From RHKX01 sp964641695 (GTDB taxonomy: Bacteria; Actinomycetota; Thermoleophilia; Solirubrobacterales; 70-9): 15,304 nucleotides of DNA. The notes beneath the pieces are model-generated. The model was not told where the DNA came from. It made no database searches and was given only the letters and a program-made list of their open reading frames with translations. Below are positions 13,945 through 15,304 of this stretch, one piece after another; within the stretch, counting starts at the first letter, position 1, and the number at the start of each line of letters is the position of its first letter. The DNA is taken from positions 1 to 15,304 of the forward strand of contig CAZXKG010000062.1 of the NCBI GenBank assembly GCA_964641695.1, in the 5' to 3' direction. The position numbers and the translations under genes are program-made.

Positions 13945-15303
13945 ATGTCCACGACCCTGACCGCCCCCGCGCCGCCGCAGGCACGGATTCCGAAGCCGGC
14001 CACCCTCGCCTCCATCCTGCTCTTCCGCGAGCCGATGCTCTCCTGGCTCCGCCGCCGCTACGGCGACGTCTTCGGGATCGACCTGCCTCTGTTCGGGCCG
14101 TCGGTGATCGTCTCCAACCCTGCCCTCGTCAAGCAGGTCTTCCAGGCCAAGCCGGACGTGCTCTCCACCGGGGACAAGAGCCCGCTCGGGAAGGTGCTCG
14201 GACCGGGCTCGCTGTTCTCGTTGGACGGCGAGGAGCACCTGCGCGAGCGGCGGCTGATCCTGCCTGCCTTCCACGGCGAACGGATGAAGGGCTACGAGTC
14301 GATCATCGAGGAGGAGGCGCTGCGCGAGATGGCGTCGTGGCCGCAGGGCGAGGCGTTCCCGACGCTCGAGCCGTTCATGCGGATCACCCTGAACTCGATC
14401 CTGCGCGCCGTGTTCGGAGCGCACGGCAAGGACATCGAGGAGCTGGCCGAGGTCCTGCCGCCCTTCGTCACGCTCGGCTCGCGGCTGAGCCTGCTCCCAC
14501 CCCTGCAACGGGATCTGGGGCCGTGGAGCCCCGGCGGCCGGCTGAAGCGACTGCGCGCCCGCTACGACGCGATCATCGACCGGATGATCGACTCGCACCT
14601 GGCCGATCCGCGGCTGGAGGAGCGCGACGACGTCATGTCGCTGCTGCTGCGGGCCCACTACGACGACGGTTCCTCGATGTCGCGGTCGGCGATCTCGGAC
14701 GAGCTGCTGACCCTGCTCGCGGCCGGCCACGAGACGACCGCGACGTCGCTGGCCTGGACGGTCGAGCGACTCCGCCGCCACCCCTGGATCCTGCGGCGGC
14801 TCGTCGCCGAGGCGGATGAGGACGGCAAGGAGCTGCGCCTGGCGACGATCCTGGAGGTGCAGCGAACGCGAAGCGTGATCTCGGGCACGAGCCGACATAC
14901 GCTCGAGGACTTCCCGCTCGGCGAGTGGACGGTGCCCAAGGGAACGCAGGTCGTCGTCTCGGCCCAGATGATCCACCGCGACGAGCGCTTCTTCGAACGG
15001 CCGCTGCAGTTCCAGCCCGACCGCTTCATCGACACCAAGCCGGACACCTACACCTGGATCCCCTTCGGCGGCGGCACGAGGCGCTGCCCCGGCGCCGCCT
15101 TCGCTCACATGGAGATGGACGTCGTCCTGCGCACGCTGCTGCGTCACTACGAGCTGAAGACGACAACCGAGCAGGGCGAGCGCTGGAACGACCGCGGAAT
15201 CGCCTTCGCGCCGGCGGATGGAGGGATGGCGGTCGTGCAGCGTCGCGATGCGGCGCAGGAGCAGGCGCCGTCGAAGCGGCGGGCCGTGGTGGCTGCTGCC
15301 TAG
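13945..15303 (+). CDS. Cytochrome P450 (resembles the CYP135/CYP138 type)
   Basis: This is a 452-residue haem-thiolate monooxygenase. The I-helix oxygen-activation motif is A-G-H-E-T-T (260-265). The K-helix E-x-x-R is Glu304-Val-Gln-Arg307. The haem loop is F-G-G-G-T-R-R-C-P-G (374-383), with proximal Cys381. F-Q-P-D-R-F (356-361) and Y-T-W-I-P-F-G-G-G (369-377) resemble mycobacterial CYP135/138 proteins (from memory). There is no membrane anchor, so it is soluble and needs external ferredoxin and reductase, neither in the window. The C-terminal 20 residues are a low-complexity Gln/Lys/Arg/Ala tail. The ATG at 13945 follows GAGGAG by four bases; the open frame upstream crosses the operators and is not coding. 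The substrate is unknown, but control with the SDR suggests a shared pathway. Confidence 0.94.
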   Translation: MSTTLTAPAPPQARIPKPATLASILLFREPMLSWLRRRYGDVFGIDLPLFGPSVIVSNPALVKQVFQAKPDVLSTGDKSPLGKVLGPGSLFSLDGEEHLRERRLILPAFHGERMKGYESIIEEEALREMASWPQGEAFPTLEPFMRITLNSILRAVFGAHGKDIEELAEVLPPFVTLGSRLSLLPPLQRDLGPWSPGGRLKRLRARYDAIIDRMIDSHLADPRLEERDDVMSLLLRAHYDDGSSMSRSAISDELLTLLAAGHETTATSLAWTVERLRRHPWILRRLVAEADEDGKELRLATILEVQRTRSVISGTSRHTLEDFPLGEWTVPKGTQVVVSAQMIHRDERFFERPLQFQPDRFIDTKPDTYTWIPFGGGTRRCPGAAFAHMEMDVVLRTLLRHYELKTTTEQGERWNDRGIAFAPADGGMAVVQRRDAAQEQAPSKRRAVVAAA

Positions 15304-15304
15304 C

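Noticed and set aside
12990..14819. Plus-strand open frame spanning the SDR gene and much of the P450
   Set aside because: It runs antisense to the SDR and out of frame with the P450, crosses both operators and has no family features.
13648..15147. Long minus-strand open frame opposite the P450
   Set aside because: It is composition-driven (Arg, Asp, Gln, His-rich) and the P450 motifs on the plus strand are unambiguous.

Overview
The window is very GC-rich, with tightly packed genes, frequent GTG starts and mostly actinobacterial-looking protein families. My best guess is a high-GC actinobacterium, perhaps of the Thermoleophilia/Solirubrobacterales type. That placement is inferred from style and gene content and has not been tested by any search.

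Left part (1-5522): a plus-strand FrnE-type DsbA-family thiol oxidoreductase (149-859) converges on a minus-strand pair, a membrane-anchored SGNH-domain protein (896-1921) and a PYROXD2/phytoene-desaturase-like FAD oxidoreductase (1990-3582). A plus-strand 14-TM DHA2-type drug exporter (3685-5214) diverges from that pair and ends tail to tail with a minus-strand SMR guanidinium exporter gene, gdx/sugE (5211-5522). Their stop codons share one CTAG. Just upstream of gdx lies a strong match to the guanidine-III riboswitch aptamer (5555-5601, minus).

Middle (5749-11425): a complete seven-gene Mrp/Mnh multisubunit cation/proton antiporter operon on the minus strand, mnhA-B-C-D-E-F-G. Neighbouring genes overlap by ATGA or GTGA at every junction except E/F, which has a 3-nt gap. 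The 3' end of mnhG is partly duplicated, giving a 37-bp direct repeat in front of the riboswitch region. A long imperfect hairpin (11471-11518) lies between mug and mnhA.

Right part (11589-15303): minus-strand mug (mismatch uracil-DNA glycosylase), a TetR regulator and a short-chain dehydrogenase diverge from a plus-strand cytochrome P450. The divergent promoter region carries two near-identical 18-bp palindromes, CGGTACTnnTCAGTACCG. Each sits close to one promoter, so the TetR protein probably controls both arms and itself. SDR, P450 and TetR look like a small regulated oxidation module for a hydrophobic small molecule.

The most informative non-coding elements are the guanidine-III riboswitch, the paired TetR operators, the mug/mnhA hairpin and the mnhG-tail repeat. 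I saw no rRNA, tRNA, CRISPR array, insertion sequence or phage signature. No gene-free stretch exceeds about 230 bases.
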